A program made the position numbers and the translations under genes. A model generated the notes under the pieces. It was given only the letters and a program-made list of their open reading frames with translations. It did no database searches and had not been told where the DNA came from. A stretch of DNA of 64,000 nucleotides from positions 5,528,501 through 5,592,500 of the forward strand of contig NZ_CP046907.1 of the NCBI RefSeq assembly GCF_014083985.1. Reading direction: 5' to 3'. Source of the DNA: Streptomyces sp. SCUT-3. GTDB taxonomy: Bacteria; Actinomycetota; Actinomycetes; Streptomycetales; Streptomycetaceae. How positions within the stretch are numbered: the stretch's first letter is position 1; every line of letters begins with the position of its first letter. Shown in pieces: positions 43,058 to 53,355 of this stretch.

Positions 43058-43942
43058 ATGACCACCGAGGACCACCTCCACCTCCCCCCGGCCGACACCG
43101 CGCCCGAGGGGGACGACCGCTGGGCGTTCGGCACCGGGTTCACCGACCCGCTGCACGGCGTCGACACCGCGCTCCCCCCGGGGGCGGACGGCGCGGCCCT
43201 GGCCGCCTACTGCCTGGCCCTGGGCGACGACGCCCTGGTGCTGGCGCAGCGACTGGCCCAGTGGTGCACCCACGCCCCCGAACTGGAGGAGGAGGTGGCC
43301 CTGGCCAACATCGGCCTGGACCTCCTCGGCCAGGCGCGCCTGCTGCTGACCAGGGCCGGCCAGGCCGACGGATCGGGCCGCGACGAGGACCGGCTCGCCT
43401 ACTTCCGGGACGCGCCCGAATTCCGCAACGTGCTGCTCGCCGAGCTCCCCAACGGGGACTTCGCCCACTCCACCGCGCGCCTGCTGGCCCTGTCCGCCTG
43501 GCGCCTGGCCCTGTTCGGCCGGCTCACCGGCTCCGCCGACCCGGTGCTGGCCGCCGTCGCGGCCAAGGGCGTCAGCGAACTCGCCTACCACCGCGAGTAC
43601 GCGGCGCAGTGGGTGGTGCGGCTGGGCGACGGCACGGACGAGTCCCACCGCCGCATGCAGGAGGCGGTCGACGCCCTCTGGCCCCGCCTGGGCGAACTGC
43701 TCGCCGTCTCCGCTACCGAACGGCGGGCCGTCGACGAGGGCTTCGGCGCCGACCCGGCCGCGGTGAACGAGGAGTTCGAGGCCGTCATGCGGCAGGTGCT
43801 GGACGCGGCCGGCCTGCGCGACCCCGGGCCGCTGCTGCCCGGTGAGCCCGCCGGACGCCTGGGGGCGCACTCCGAGTACCTGGCCCCGCTGCTGGACGAG
43901 ATGCAGAGCGTGGCCCGCGCCCACCCGGAGGCGACGTGGTGA
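43058..43942 (+). CDS. paaC: Phenylacetyl-CoA epoxidase subunit C
   Basis: 294 residues, the ferritin-like structural partner of PaaA that lacks a full diiron site. Landmarks are YCLALGDDALVLAQRLAQWCTHAPELEEEVALANIGLDLLGQARLLL, the DRLAYFRDAPEFRNVLLAELPNGDFAHS block and ELAYHREYAAQWVVRLGDGTDESHRRMQEAVD. GGGAG precedes the ATG, 12 bp after paaB. Confidence 0.95.
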   Translation: MTTEDHLHLPPADTAPEGDDRWAFGTGFTDPLHGVDTALPPGADGAALAAYCLALGDDALVLAQRLAQWCTHAPELEEEVALANIGLDLLGQARLLLTRAGQADGSGRDEDRLAYFRDAPEFRNVLLAELPNGDFAHSTARLLALSAWRLALFGRLTGSADPVLAAVAAKGVSELAYHREYAAQWVVRLGDGTDESHRRMQEAVDALWPRLGELLAVSATERRAVDEGFGADPAAVNEEFEAVMRQVLDAAGLRDPGPLLPGEPAGRLGAHSEYLAPLLDEMQSVARAHPEATW

Positions 43943-44505
43943 CCCGCCTGCGGCCCGTCCCCCCGCCCCCCGCCGGGGCGGCGCCCGGCGGGGCGGCGCC
44001 CGACGAGGCGGCCGTGCGCGCGCGGCGGGCGGCGGAGTCCGTCCCCGACCCCGAACTGCCCCAGCTCACCCTCGCCGACCTCGGCGTGCTGCGCGGGGTG
44101 GAGGTCGCACCCGACGGCACGGTCACCGCGAGCCTGACCCCCACCTACTCCGGCTGCCCCGCCATGGCCGAGATGCGCGCCGACCTGGCCGCCCGCCTGC
44201 ACGCCGCCGGGTTCGCCGAGGTCCGCATCCGCACCGTCCTCGACCCGCCCTGGTCCACCGACCTGATCACCCCGGACGGCCGCCGCAAGCTCGCCGAGGC
44301 CGGCATCGCGCCCCCCGGCCCCGCCCCGCGCCGGACGTCCGGGCCCGTCCCCCTGGAACTGTCGCCCGTCCGCCGGGCCGTCCCCTGCCCGCGCTGCGGC
44401 TCCGCGGACACCGAGGAGACCTCGCGGTTCTCCGCCACCGCGTGCAAGGCGCTGCGCCGCTGCCGCGCCTGCCGCGAGCCGTTCGAGCACGTCAAGGAGA
44501 TCTGA
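43939..44505 (+). CDS. paaD: Phenylacetyl-CoA epoxidase-associated protein D
   Basis: 188 residues. The N-terminal MIP18/SufT-type domain (VPDPELPQLTLADLGVLRGVEV...TPTYSGCPAMAEMRADLAARL) is followed by a C-terminal zinc-ribbon-like CPRCGSADTEETSRFSATACKALRRCRACREPFEHVKEI with four cysteines. By family it is thought to help assemble the iron or Fe-S centres of the epoxidase. The GTG at 43939 overlaps the paaC stop (GTGA); a GTG one codon earlier is equally open. Confidence 0.93.
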   Translation: MTRLRPVPPPPAGAAPGGAAPDEAAVRARRAAESVPDPELPQLTLADLGVLRGVEVAPDGTVTASLTPTYSGCPAMAEMRADLAARLHAAGFAEVRIRTVLDPPWSTDLITPDGRRKLAEAGIAPPGPAPRRTSGPVPLELSPVRRAVPCPRCGSADTEETSRFSATACKALRRCRACREPFEHVKEI

Positions 44506-45656
44506 TGGTCACCGCCCCCGTCCCGGCGAGCAGCCCCGCCCCGGTGAGCGGCCCCGCCCCGGCGCGCGGTTCCGTGCCGGCGCGCCGCCGCGCCGCCGCG
44601 GTCTTCCACCCCCTGCGGGTCGCCTCGGTGACCAGGCTGTGCGACGACGCGGCGGCCGTGGAGTTCGAGGTCCCGGAGGAGCTGGCCGAGGCGTACGCCT
44701 TCGCCCCCGGGCAGTCGCTGACCCTGCGCCGGACCGTCGACGGCCGCGACGAGCGCCGCTCGTACTCCATCTGCTCCCCGGCCGGCGGCGCGCCGCGCAT
44801 CGGGGTGCGGGTGGTCCCCGGCGGCCTGTTCTCCTCCTGGCTGGTCGAGCAGGTGCGGCCCGGCGACGTGCTGGAGGTGCTGCCGCCGGCCGGGGTCTTC
44901 ACCCCCGACCTGCACGAGCCCGCCCACCACGTGCTGGTCGCCGCGGGCTCGGGCATCACCCCGATGCTCTCCATCGCCGCCTCGGTGCTGCGGGCCCACC
45001 CGGACTCGCGCGTCACCCTCTTCTACGGCAACCGCCGCACCTCCACGGTGATGTTCGCCGATGAACTGGCCGACCTCAAGGACAGCTTCCCCGGGCGGTT
45101 CCAGCTCGCCCACGTCCTCTCCCGCGAGCCGCGCGAGGCCGAACTGCTCTCCGGCCGCCTGGACGCCGACCGTCTCGCCGCGCTGGTCGCCGCGCTGGTG
45201 GACGTGGAGTCCGCCGGCCACTGGTGGCTGTGCGGGCCGCACGGCATGGTCCAGGACGCGCGCCGGGTGCTGGCCGGGCTCGGGGTCCCCGACGCCAGGG
45301 TCCACCAGGAGCTGTTCCACGCGGGCGAGGACGAACCGCCGGCCCCGGCACGGCACGAGGACGCGACCCCGGACGGCCCCGTCAGCCGGGTCACCGTCGT
45401 CCTCGACGGCCGCACCACGCGGACCGACGTCCCGCGCGACCGCACCGTGCTGGACGGGGCCCAGCGGATGCGTCCCGACATGCCGTTCGCCTGCAAGGGC
45501 GGGGTGTGCGGCACCTGCCGCGCGCTGGTCGTCGACGGGGAGGTGCGCATGCACCGCAACTTCGCCCTCGAGAAGGCCGAGGTCGACGCCGGGTACGTCC
45601 TGACCTGCCAGTCCACGCCGGTCTCGGAGGACGTCGTCCTGGACTTCGACAGCTGA
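44505..45656 (+). CDS. paaE: Phenylacetyl-CoA epoxidase reductase subunit E
   Basis: 383 residues. A ferredoxin-NADP reductase module (RRSYSICSP for FAD, GSGITPMLSIAASVL for NADPH, WWLCGPHGMVQ) is followed by a plant-type 2Fe-2S ferredoxin domain with CKGGVCGTCRA and a distal cysteine in LTCQSTP. It passes NADPH electrons to PaaA. The ATG overlaps the paaD stop by one base (TGATG). The first ~40 residues are Ala/Pro-rich and extra to the family. It ends the paa operon; paaK and the thiolase genes are not nearby. Confidence 0.95.
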   Translation: MVTAPVPASSPAPVSGPAPARGSVPARRRAAAVFHPLRVASVTRLCDDAAAVEFEVPEELAEAYAFAPGQSLTLRRTVDGRDERRSYSICSPAGGAPRIGVRVVPGGLFSSWLVEQVRPGDVLEVLPPAGVFTPDLHEPAHHVLVAAGSGITPMLSIAASVLRAHPDSRVTLFYGNRRTSTVMFADELADLKDSFPGRFQLAHVLSREPREAELLSGRLDADRLAALVAALVDVESAGHWWLCGPHGMVQDARRVLAGLGVPDARVHQELFHAGEDEPPAPARHEDATPDGPVSRVTVVLDGRTTRTDVPRDRTVLDGAQRMRPDMPFACKGGVCGTCRALVVDGEVRMHRNFALEKAEVDAGYVLTCQSTPVSEDVVLDFDS

Positions 45657-45843
45657 CGCACCGGACGCGGCACGGCCCTCGCGGCTGCGGACGGAGCCCG
45701 GGGCCCCGCCCCGCTGGCTCCCCGTCCCGCGGGTTCCCCGCCCCCGGGGCTGCTGGGGCGTGGAGGGCGCGTGCGGCGGCAGGACCGGCCCGCCGCCGCA
45801 CGCACCGCGTCGCACAGCGCCCCCGGAACGGGGGTGACGCGGG

Positions 45844-46845
45844 TCAGCCGCCCAGCAGGCGGGCCGCCGTCCCCGGGCCGGCGGGCGCCCATGCCGGGGA
45901 GTGGTCCTTGTCGACCAGCACGGCGCGCACCCCCTCGGCGAAGTCCGGCTCCCGCGTCAGCGCCTCGCCCAGGCGCAGTTCGCGCTCCAGGCACTCGGCG
46001 AGCGTGGACCGCGCCCCGCGGCGCAGCAGCTCGAAGGTGACGGCCAGGGCGGTGGGGGAGGCGCGCCGCAGCTCCGCCAGCACCTCCAGGGCCCACTCGC
46101 CGCCGTCGGCCTCCAGCCGTCCGAGGACCTCCTCCAGGGAGGCGGCGCCGAAGCAGTGGTCGATCTGCTCCCGGTGGGCGGTCAGTTCCGAGGAGGGCGC
46201 GGGCCGCGCGTGCGCGGCCAGGGCCCCGGCGACGTCCCGCCCGCCCCCGCCGAACAGGTCCCGCTCCAGCGCGGGCAGGTCCGCGGAGGGCACGAAGTGC
46301 GTGGCCAGGCCGCACTCCACGGCCGCACCGGCCGAGATCCGGGCGCCGGTCAGCCCCAGGTACATGCCGGTGCCGCCGGGCAGCCGGGGCAGGAAGTGGC
46401 TGGCCCCAATGTCGGGGAAGAAGCCGATGCGGGTCTCGGGCATCGCGAAGGAGGCGCGCTCGGTCACCACCCGGGCCGACCCGTGCACGGAGATCCCCAG
46501 GCCGCCGCCCATGGCGAACCCGTCGACGACCGCGACGTACGGCTTGGGGTACTCGGCGATCAGCCGGTTCAGGCGGTACTCCTCGGTGAAGAAGGCCCGC
46601 ACGGCCTCGCGGTCCCCGGACAGCACCCCCTCCCGCACCGCCCTTATGTCGCCGCCCGCGCAGAACGCCTTGGGGGAGGAGCTGCTCACCACCACGGCGC
46701 CCACGGCGGGGTCGTCGCGCCAGTCCAGCAGGGCGGAGTGGATGGCGCGGACCATGGACAGATCCAGTGCATTGAGCGCCGCGGGCCGGTCGAGGAGCAG
46801 GTGCCCCGTGCCGTCGGTCACGCTCGCCGTGACGAATGAGTTCAT
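45844..46845 (-). CDS. Enoyl-CoA hydratase/isomerase family protein, 3-hydroxyisobutyryl-CoA hydrolase-like
   Basis: 333 residues of the crotonase fold: LLLDRPAALNALDLSMVRAIHSALLDW, the oxyanion region KAFCAGGDIRAVREG and GFAMGGGLGISVHGSARVVTERASFAMPETRIGFFPDIGASHFLPRLPG. The GGDIR loop, the glutamate in MPETRIGFFPD and the extended C-terminal helical part (HCFGAASLEEVLGRLEADGGEWALE) favour 3-hydroxyisobutyryl-CoA hydrolases of valine breakdown over simple hydratases. It converges on the paa operon, so a beta-oxidation role in phenylacetate use is also possible. The ATG at 46845 was chosen; an ATG four codons upstream is in frame. Confidence 0.85.
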   Translation of the reverse strand: MNSFVTASVTDGTGHLLLDRPAALNALDLSMVRAIHSALLDWRDDPAVGAVVVSSSSPKAFCAGGDIRAVREGVLSGDREAVRAFFTEEYRLNRLIAEYPKPYVAVVDGFAMGGGLGISVHGSARVVTERASFAMPETRIGFFPDIGASHFLPRLPGGTGMYLGLTGARISAGAAVECGLATHFVPSADLPALERDLFGGGGRDVAGALAAHARPAPSSELTAHREQIDHCFGAASLEEVLGRLEADGGEWALEVLAELRRASPTALAVTFELLRRGARSTLAECLERELRLGEALTREPDFAEGVRAVLVDKDHSPAWAPAGPGTAARLLGG

Positions 46846-47024
46846 GCACGCCTGCATATCATCCGCCGCCGCGGGGGCCGCAGGGCAGGAGCGGCGGGGA
46901 CCGCACTGCCGCCGCGGGACGGCCGGGCGGACGGGCCCGGCCGTCCGCATGCCGGACCGGAAGGGGCCGCCTTGTGAGAAGGGCCGCCTTGTGAGCACGA
47001 CACGGGGGGAACTAGGGTCACTGT

Positions 47025-47195
47025 GCCTTGGTGTTCGGGAAGCCGGTGAGAAACCGGTGCGGCCCTCGCCACTGTGATCGGGAAGCATCCGCTCCACCCC
47101 CGCACGGGGAGCCACTGGGAAAGCGCGCGCAGGCGCGGCCTCCCGGGAAGGCGGAACGGAGGCGTCGACCCGTCAGCCAGGAGACCGGCCGAGGC
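47025..47195 (+). ncRNA. Cobalamin (B12) riboswitch
   Basis: The conserved elements occur in order: GAAGCCGGTGAGAAACCGG (47050s), GCGGCCCTCGCCACTGTGA, AAGC...GAGCCACTGGGAA (47108-47121), GGGAAGGCG, and the B12 box AGCCAGGAGACCGGCC (47175-47190). It lies 45 bp before cbiM, so adenosyl- or methylcobalamin should repress cobalt uptake. The kissing-loop part and the expression switch were not folded. Confidence 0.93.
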
Positions 47196-47238
47196 GTGTC
47201 CGTCCATCCACGAGGTGTTGGAGAGGGTCCGTCCAGCC

Positions 47239-47937
47239 ATGCACATCGCCGAGGGCTATCTGCCCCCACTGCACGCGGTCGCCTGGAGCGCCGCAGCCGC
47301 CCCGTTCGTCGTCCACGGGGCCCGTGCCCTGACCCGCGAGGTCCGCGAAAACCCCGGCAGCACCCTGATGCTGGGTGCCTCCGGTGCGTTCGTCTTCGTC
47401 CTGTCCGCGCTGAAGATCCCCTCGGTGACGGGCAGTTGCTCGCACCCCACCGGCACGGGACTGGGGGCGGTCCTGTTCAGGCCCCCGGTGATGGCGGTGC
47501 TGGGCACCGTCACCCTGCTCTTCCAGGCCCTGCTGCTCGCCCACGGCGGCCTGACCACGCTCGGCGCCAACGTCTTCTCCATGGCCGTCGTCGGCCCGTG
47601 GGCCGGCTACGCCGCCTACCGCGCCGTCCGCGCGCTGCGCGGCTCCCTGATGCCCGCCGTCTTCGCCGCGGCCTTCACCGCCGACCTGACCACCTACTGC
47701 GTCACCAGCGCGCAGCTGGCCCTGGCCTTCCCCGACCCGGCGACCGGTTTCGCCGGAGCACTGGCCAAGTTCGGCGGCATCTTCGCCGTCACCCAGGTCC
47801 CGCTGGCCGTCAGCGAGGGCCTGCTGACGGTGCTCGTCGTCCGCCTGCTGGGCCAGTCCGGCCGCGGCGAACTCGCCCGCCTCGACACGACCGGCCGCGA
47901 GGACACGACGGACGCGGAAGGGACGGTGGCCCGGTGA
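47239..47937 (+). CDS. cbiM: Cobalt ECF transporter S component CbiM
   Basis: 232 residues. It starts with the metal-binding N-terminus [16 protein letters not shown]; the M-H-I-x-E-G motif supplies the Co ligands, so the start is fixed. About six membrane helices follow, with [25 protein letters not shown] and [24 protein letters not shown], both hallmarks. It captures Co2+ for cobalamin synthesis. It is the first gene behind the cobalamin riboswitch, in operon with cbiN, cbiQ and cbiO. Confidence 0.96.
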   Translation: MHIAEGYLPPLHAVAWSAAAAPFVVHGARALTREVRENPGSTLMLGASGAFVFVLSALKIPSVTGSCSHPTGTGLGAVLFRPPVMAVLGTVTLLFQALLLAHGGLTTLGANVFSMAVVGPWAGYAAYRAVRALRGSLMPAVFAAAFTADLTTYCVTSAQLALAFPDPATGFAGALAKFGGIFAVTQVPLAVSEGLLTVLVVRLLGQSGRGELARLDTTGREDTTDAEGTVAR

Positions 47938-48452
47938 AGCGCGACACCCGCGTCAACCTGCTGATCCTGCTCGCCGTCCTCCTCCTGGCCGCCGCACCGC
48001 TGGCGCTGGGACTGGGCGACCACAAGGAGGAGCCGTTCGCCGGCGCCGACGGCGAGGCCGAGGCGGCCGTCACCGAGCTGGACCCCGGCTACGAACCCTG
48101 GTTCGGCCCGCTGTACGAACCCCCCTCCGGAGAGGTGGAGTCGGGACTGTTCGCGCTCCAGGCGGCCCTGGGCGCGGGCGTGCTCGCCTACTGCATCGGC
48201 CTCAGGCGGGGCCGCCGCCAGGGCGCGCGGGCCGCCGCGGTGCAGGCCGCGGCCGCGCGGACGGAGACGCCGGCGCAGTCACCGGCACAGTCACCGGCAC
48301 AGGTCCCCGCGCCCGCCGGGAAGGCGGGCGCGGGACCGGAGCGGGACTCCGGGCAGGCTCCCCGGCAGGACCCCGGGCAGGGGTCCGGGCAGGACCCCGG
48401 GCAGGCTCCCGGGTCCCGCCGTGACGGCGGCGCCGCCGACGGCGAGGGCTGA
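47934..48452 (+). CDS. cbiN: Cobalt transporter accessory subunit CbiN with a long repetitive tail
   Basis: 172 residues. The CbiN part has two membrane helices ([21 protein letters not shown] and [18 protein letters not shown]) around an external loop with [29 protein letters not shown], the family signature. From about residue 105 a Pro/Gln/Ala tail with [10 protein letters not shown] and repeated QDPGQ units adds ~70 residues beyond normal CbiN length (~100). The GTG start overlaps the cbiM stop. The end overlaps cbiQ by 32 bp. Confidence 0.92.
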   Translation: MKRDTRVNLLILLAVLLLAAAPLALGLGDHKEEPFAGADGEAEAAVTELDPGYEPWFGPLYEPPSGEVESGLFALQAALGAGVLAYCIGLRRGRRQGARAAAVQAAAARTETPAQSPAQSPAQVPAPAGKAGAGPERDSGQAPRQDPGQGSGQDPGQAPGSRRDGGAADGEG

Positions 48453-49214
48453 TCCGCCGGTGCTCCCCATCGACGCGGCGGCGCACACCAGCCGGTGGCG
48501 CCGCCGCCACCCCGTCGACAAGGCGGTGCTCGCCCTCGGGCTGACCGCCGCCGCCGTCGCACTGCCCCCGTGGCCGGGAGCCGTCCTGGTCGGCGCGGTC
48601 ACGCTCGTCCTGCTGCTGTGCGCGGCGCGAGTGCCCGCAGGCCGCCTGTGGCGGGCGTTCCGGGTGCCGCTCGGCTTCTGCGTCACCGGCTCCCTCACCC
48701 TGCTGGTGCAGGTCAACGGCTTCTCCGACCCCGCGGGGTTCGTTGGCCCGGCGCCCGACGGCCCGCTGCACGCGGCCGAGCTGCTCGCCCGCACCGCTGC
48801 CGCCTCCCTGGCCGTCCTGCTGTTCGCCTTCACCACACCGCTCTCGGACGTCCTGCCCCGGCTGACGGCGCTCGGCGTCCCGCCCGCCGTGGTGGACGTG
48901 ACCGCGCTGGTCTACCGCATGTCGTTCCTGCTGCTGGACAGCGTCTCGACCGTGCGCGAGGCCCAGGCAGCACGCCTGGGCTACACCGACCGGCGCGCCG
49001 CCCGGCGCTCCCTGGCCGGCCTGGGGGCGACCGCCTTCGTCCGCGCCTTCGACCACGCCGCCCGGCTCCAGGACGGCCTGGCCGGACGCGGCTACACCGG
49101 GTCCCTGCGCGTCCTCGTGGACGACGTGCGGATCTGCCCGCGGTTCGTCGCCGCCTCGCTCGCCCTGGTGGCCTGCGTGACGGGCACCGCCCTGCTGCTC
49201 GGAAGGATCCTGCC

Positions 49215-49218
<4 letters not shown>
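48421..49218 (+). CDS. cbiQ: Cobalt ECF transporter T component CbiQ
   Basis: 265 residues with about five membrane helices. The T-component signature pair is present: ARLGYTDRRAARRSLAGL (A-R-G-like coupling motif) and FDHAARLQDGLAGRGYTG (the second Arg-Gly motif that contacts the ATPase). The start SRWRRRHPVDKAVLALGLTAAAVALP is typical. It couples the ATPase to CbiM. The GTG at 48421 overlaps cbiN by 32 bp; a later start would remove the overlap but also the conserved N-terminus. Confidence 0.93.
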
Positions 49219-50171
<953 letters not shown>

Positions 50172-50310
50172 CCCGCCCCGGCGGGCGCCGCCCCGCCGGG
50201 GCCCGCCGGCCGGGCAGGTCCCGGAGCCGGTCGGAGGGGTGTCCCGCGCGCGGCCCCTCGGCTACCGTCGGCCGGGAACCATCCGCCCGCCGGACCAGGA
50301 AGGCCCCGCC

Positions 50311-51456
50311 GTGCCGCTGCCCCTCGACGGAGTCACCGTCGTCTCCCTGGAACAGGCCGTCGCGGCCCCCTACGCCACCCGTCAGCTCGCGGACCTCGGC
50401 GCCCGCGTGATCAAGATCGAGCGCCCCGGCGGGGACTTCGCCCGGGACTACGACCGCGCAGCCAAGGGCGAGTCGGCCTACTTCGTGTGGTGCAACCGGG
50501 GCAAGGAGAGCGTGGTCCTGGACCTGAAGGAGGCCGGCGACCGCGCCCTGCTGGACCGCGTCCTGGCCCGCGCCGACGTCTTCGTGCAGAACCTGGCCCC
50601 CGGCGCCGCCGGCCGCCTCGGCCTGGACGCGGACACCCTGCGCGCCCGCCTGCCGAGGCTGATCTGGTGCGGCATCTCCGGGTACGGCGACACCGGCCCC
50701 TACCGCGACAAGAAGGCGTTCGACCTGCTGGTGCAGTGCGAGACCGGGCTGGTCTCGCTCACCGGCACACCGGAGACCCCGGCCCGGGCGGGCTTCTCCG
50801 TCGCCGACGTCGCCGCCGCCATGTACGCGTACACGGGCATCCTCACCGCCCTGTACGAGCGCGAACGCACCGGCACCGGCAGCGCGTTCGACGTTGCCAT
50901 GCTCGACGCCCTGGGGGAGTGGCTCGGCCAGCCGATGTACCAGACCCTGTACGGCGGGCGGCCGCCGGTCCGCAGCGGCGCCCGCCACCCCACGATCGCG
51001 CCCTACGGCCACTACCGCGCCGGAGACGGCCGCGAGGTGTTCCTCAGCGTGCAGAGCGACCGTGACTGGGTGGTCCTGTGCGAGAAGGTCCTGGGCCGGC
51101 CCGACCTGGTGCGCGACCCGCGCTTCGCGGACAACCCGCTGCGCCGCGAGCACGACGACGAGCTGACCCCCGTGCTGGAGGAGGCGTTCGCCGCCCACGG
51201 CGCCGACGAGCTGCTGGAACTCCTGGACGGGGCGGGCATAGCCGGGGCCCGGCTGCGCACCGTGGACGAGTTCGTCGACCACCCGCAGCTGGCCGCCCGG
51301 GACCGCTGGCGGGAGTTCGACTCCCCGGCCGGACCGCTGCGCGGCCTGCTGCCCCCGGTCGCCGTCCGCGGCCGCGAGGCCCGGATGGGCGCGGTGCCCG
51401 CGCTGGGCGAGCACACCGACGCCGTCCGCGCGGAGTTCGCCGACCCCGGGGCCTGA
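50311..51456 (+). CDS. Family III CoA transferase (CaiB/BaiF)
   Basis: 381 residues. Family landmarks are VVSLEQAVAAPYATRQLADLGARVIKIERPGGDFARDYD, NRGKESVVLDLKEAGDRALLDRVLARADVFVQNLAPGAAGRLGLD, GYGDTGPYRDKKAFDLLVQ with the catalytic aspartate in KKAFD, and PYGHYRAGDGREVFLSVQSD. It moves CoA between organic acids; acid specificity is not evident. The GTG is preceded by AGGAAGG. It stands alone, on the same strand as but separated from cbiO by 139 bp. Confidence 0.92.
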   Translation: MPLPLDGVTVVSLEQAVAAPYATRQLADLGARVIKIERPGGDFARDYDRAAKGESAYFVWCNRGKESVVLDLKEAGDRALLDRVLARADVFVQNLAPGAAGRLGLDADTLRARLPRLIWCGISGYGDTGPYRDKKAFDLLVQCETGLVSLTGTPETPARAGFSVADVAAAMYAYTGILTALYERERTGTGSAFDVAMLDALGEWLGQPMYQTLYGGRPPVRSGARHPTIAPYGHYRAGDGREVFLSVQSDRDWVVLCEKVLGRPDLVRDPRFADNPLRREHDDELTPVLEEAFAAHGADELLELLDGAGIAGARLRTVDEFVDHPQLAARDRWREFDSPAGPLRGLLPPVAVRGREARMGAVPALGEHTDAVRAEFADPGA

Positions 51457-51552
51457 CCCCAGCCCCGCCCCCGCCGTGCCGTCCCGCAGCGCCCACGCCC
51501 CCGCCGTGCCGGCCGGTCGCGCCGGCCGGCCGCCCCGCGGGGGCGCGGGGCC

Positions 51553-53184
51553 TCAGCCGCCGGCCGGGGCGCCCGTCCCTGCCCGCGCCGGCCGGGACGT
51601 GCCGCTCCGGCCGGCGGCCCGCTGGGCGGGGGCCCTGCCCGCGCGCTCCTGGCCGAACCGCACCACCATCAGCGCCCGGTCGTCCGGCCAGTCGGCCTCG
51701 GCGTGGCTGTCCACCAGCAGCCGGCACAGCATGTCCGGGGCGAGCAGGTGGGTGTCGGCGGTGATCCCGGTGAGGAACTCCAGGCCGTCGTCGAGGCATT
51801 CGTCCCGGCGTTCGATCAGGCCGTCGGTGTACAGCAGCATCGTGGCGCCCGGCGCGACCTCCTCCTCGTGCTGCCCGGGTTCGGGCGCCCCGGGGATGCC
51901 CAGGAGCATCGACCGCCCCTCCAGCAGCCGGGGCCGGCCCTCCGGGTCGACCAGCACCGGCGGCATGTGACCGGCGTTGGCGTAGTGCAGGGTCCCGGCG
52001 GCCGGGTCGTAGGAGAGGAAGCAGGCAGTGGCGGTCCGCCCGGGCAGGTAGGTGCACACGTAGTCGTTGAGCTTGGCCAGGACCTGCCCGGGGGCGCAGC
52101 CCCGGTCCAGCGCGATCGCGCGCAGGGCGCTGCGCAGCTGGGCCATCTCGGTGGCCTCCGTCAGGCCGTGGCCGGCCACGTCGCCGATCGCCATCCCGAC
52201 GCGCCCGCCCGCCAGCGGGAACAGGTCGTACCAGTCCCCGCCGACCGCCACCTGGTCGCTGCCGGGGGCGTACCGGGCGGCGACCGTCAGGCCGGGCAGG
52301 TCGGCCAGGTCCGGGAGCAGGTTCACCTGCAGCCGCTGGGCGAGCCGGTGCTCGTGCTCGAACAGCCCGGCCCTGGCGACTGCCTGGGTGACCAGCTGGG
52401 ACATCGACTCGATGTGGGCGAGCGAGTCCGCGTCCGGGTGGGCGGACAGGGCGAGTTGCAGCACGCCCAGGGACTCGCCCTCGTAGCCGTGCAGCGGCAG
52501 TGCGTACGGCAGCCGGCCCTCGGCGCGGGCCCGCCCCACGAAGCGGTCCAGCTCCTCGACGCCCTCGGGGGTGTCCAGGTCCGCCCACGGCGGGGCCGGC
52601 GCGTGGCGCCGGTCGTGCCGTTCGAGGACCGGTACCAGGCGGTCGATGTGCAGGGCCAGCAGCGCCTCCCGCGCACCGACGACCCCGGGCACCTGGCGGT
52701 GCACCGCGGCGGTCACGTCCCGCAGGGAGGTGGCGGAGGCCAGGGACGAGGTGAGCCCGTACAGGCGGCGCAGCTGGGCGGCCGGGGTGGAGAAGACGGC
52801 CTTCAGGCACACGGCCGCCTCCTCCGGCCCCGCCGCGCGGTTGCCCGTCCACTCGTGGACCGGTGTGCCGTTGGAGGCGCGCAGCGGGATCCGCATCGGC
52901 ACGGGGCCCGGCGAGGCGGCGCAGGCGCGCAGCATCTCCCGCAGGCCGTCGGCGCAGGGGAGTTCCGGCCGCGCCCCCTCGGCCTGGCCGTCGCACTCCA
53001 GCAGCTCCTCCAGCCGGGCGCCGACCAGCGGCCTGGCCGCCTGGGCCCCGGCCCCGGCGCCGTCGCCCAGTGCCCGCAGCGCGGGCGTGTTGGCGGCCAG
53101 GACGACTCCGTCCGGAGTCACCAGCAGCATGGGCCCGGTCACCAGTTCCGCCACGGCGGAGAACTGCTCCACAACACCACTCAA
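51553..53184 (-). CDS. PP2C-type phosphatase with PAS and GAF-like sensory domains
   Basis: 543 residues. A PAS-like N-terminus (FSAVAELVTGPMLLVTPDGVVLAANTPALRALG) is followed by a GAF-like middle (residues ~130-270) and a SpoIIE/RsbU-type PP2C domain: ERHDRRH region, then LAQRLQVNLLPDLADLPGLTVAARYAPGSDQVAVGGDWYDLFPL, GDVAGHGLTEATEMAQL and TMLLYTDGLIERRDECL, giving the metal aspartates. Such proteins dephosphorylate anti-anti-sigma factors; no partner is adjacent. It starts at TTG 53184 with GGAGGG 7 bases upstream; a GTG four codons later is possible. The C-terminal ~25 residues are low complexity. Confidence 0.9.
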   Translation of the reverse strand: MSGVVEQFSAVAELVTGPMLLVTPDGVVLAANTPALRALGDGAGAGAQAARPLVGARLEELLECDGQAEGARPELPCADGLREMLRACAASPGPVPMRIPLRASNGTPVHEWTGNRAAGPEEAAVCLKAVFSTPAAQLRRLYGLTSSLASATSLRDVTAAVHRQVPGVVGAREALLALHIDRLVPVLERHDRRHAPAPPWADLDTPEGVEELDRFVGRARAEGRLPYALPLHGYEGESLGVLQLALSAHPDADSLAHIESMSQLVTQAVARAGLFEHEHRLAQRLQVNLLPDLADLPGLTVAARYAPGSDQVAVGGDWYDLFPLAGGRVGMAIGDVAGHGLTEATEMAQLRSALRAIALDRGCAPGQVLAKLNDYVCTYLPGRTATACFLSYDPAAGTLHYANAGHMPPVLVDPEGRPRLLEGRSMLLGIPGAPEPGQHEEEVAPGATMLLYTDGLIERRDECLDDGLEFLTGITADTHLLAPDMLCRLLVDSHAEADWPDDRALMVVRFGQERAGRAPAQRAAGRSGTSRPARAGTGAPAGG

Positions 53185-53355
53185 CCGGTGGCCCTCCCTC
53201 TCGATCCGGCCGGCAGTCCCCCGATCTCGACATCGTGAGGAATGTTGTCGGTTGGCAACAGTATGCGAACCGGAGGCGTCCGCGCCGCCCCGCCCCCTCC
53301 CGGTGGAGGTGAAATTCGGGTGCCCGCCGCCTCACGGCTCCCTACGATCACGTCC

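Noticed and set aside
45657-45843. Terminator between paaE and the convergent crotonase-family gene
   Set aside because: GC-rich with partial dyads but no clean stem that I could confirm by eye.
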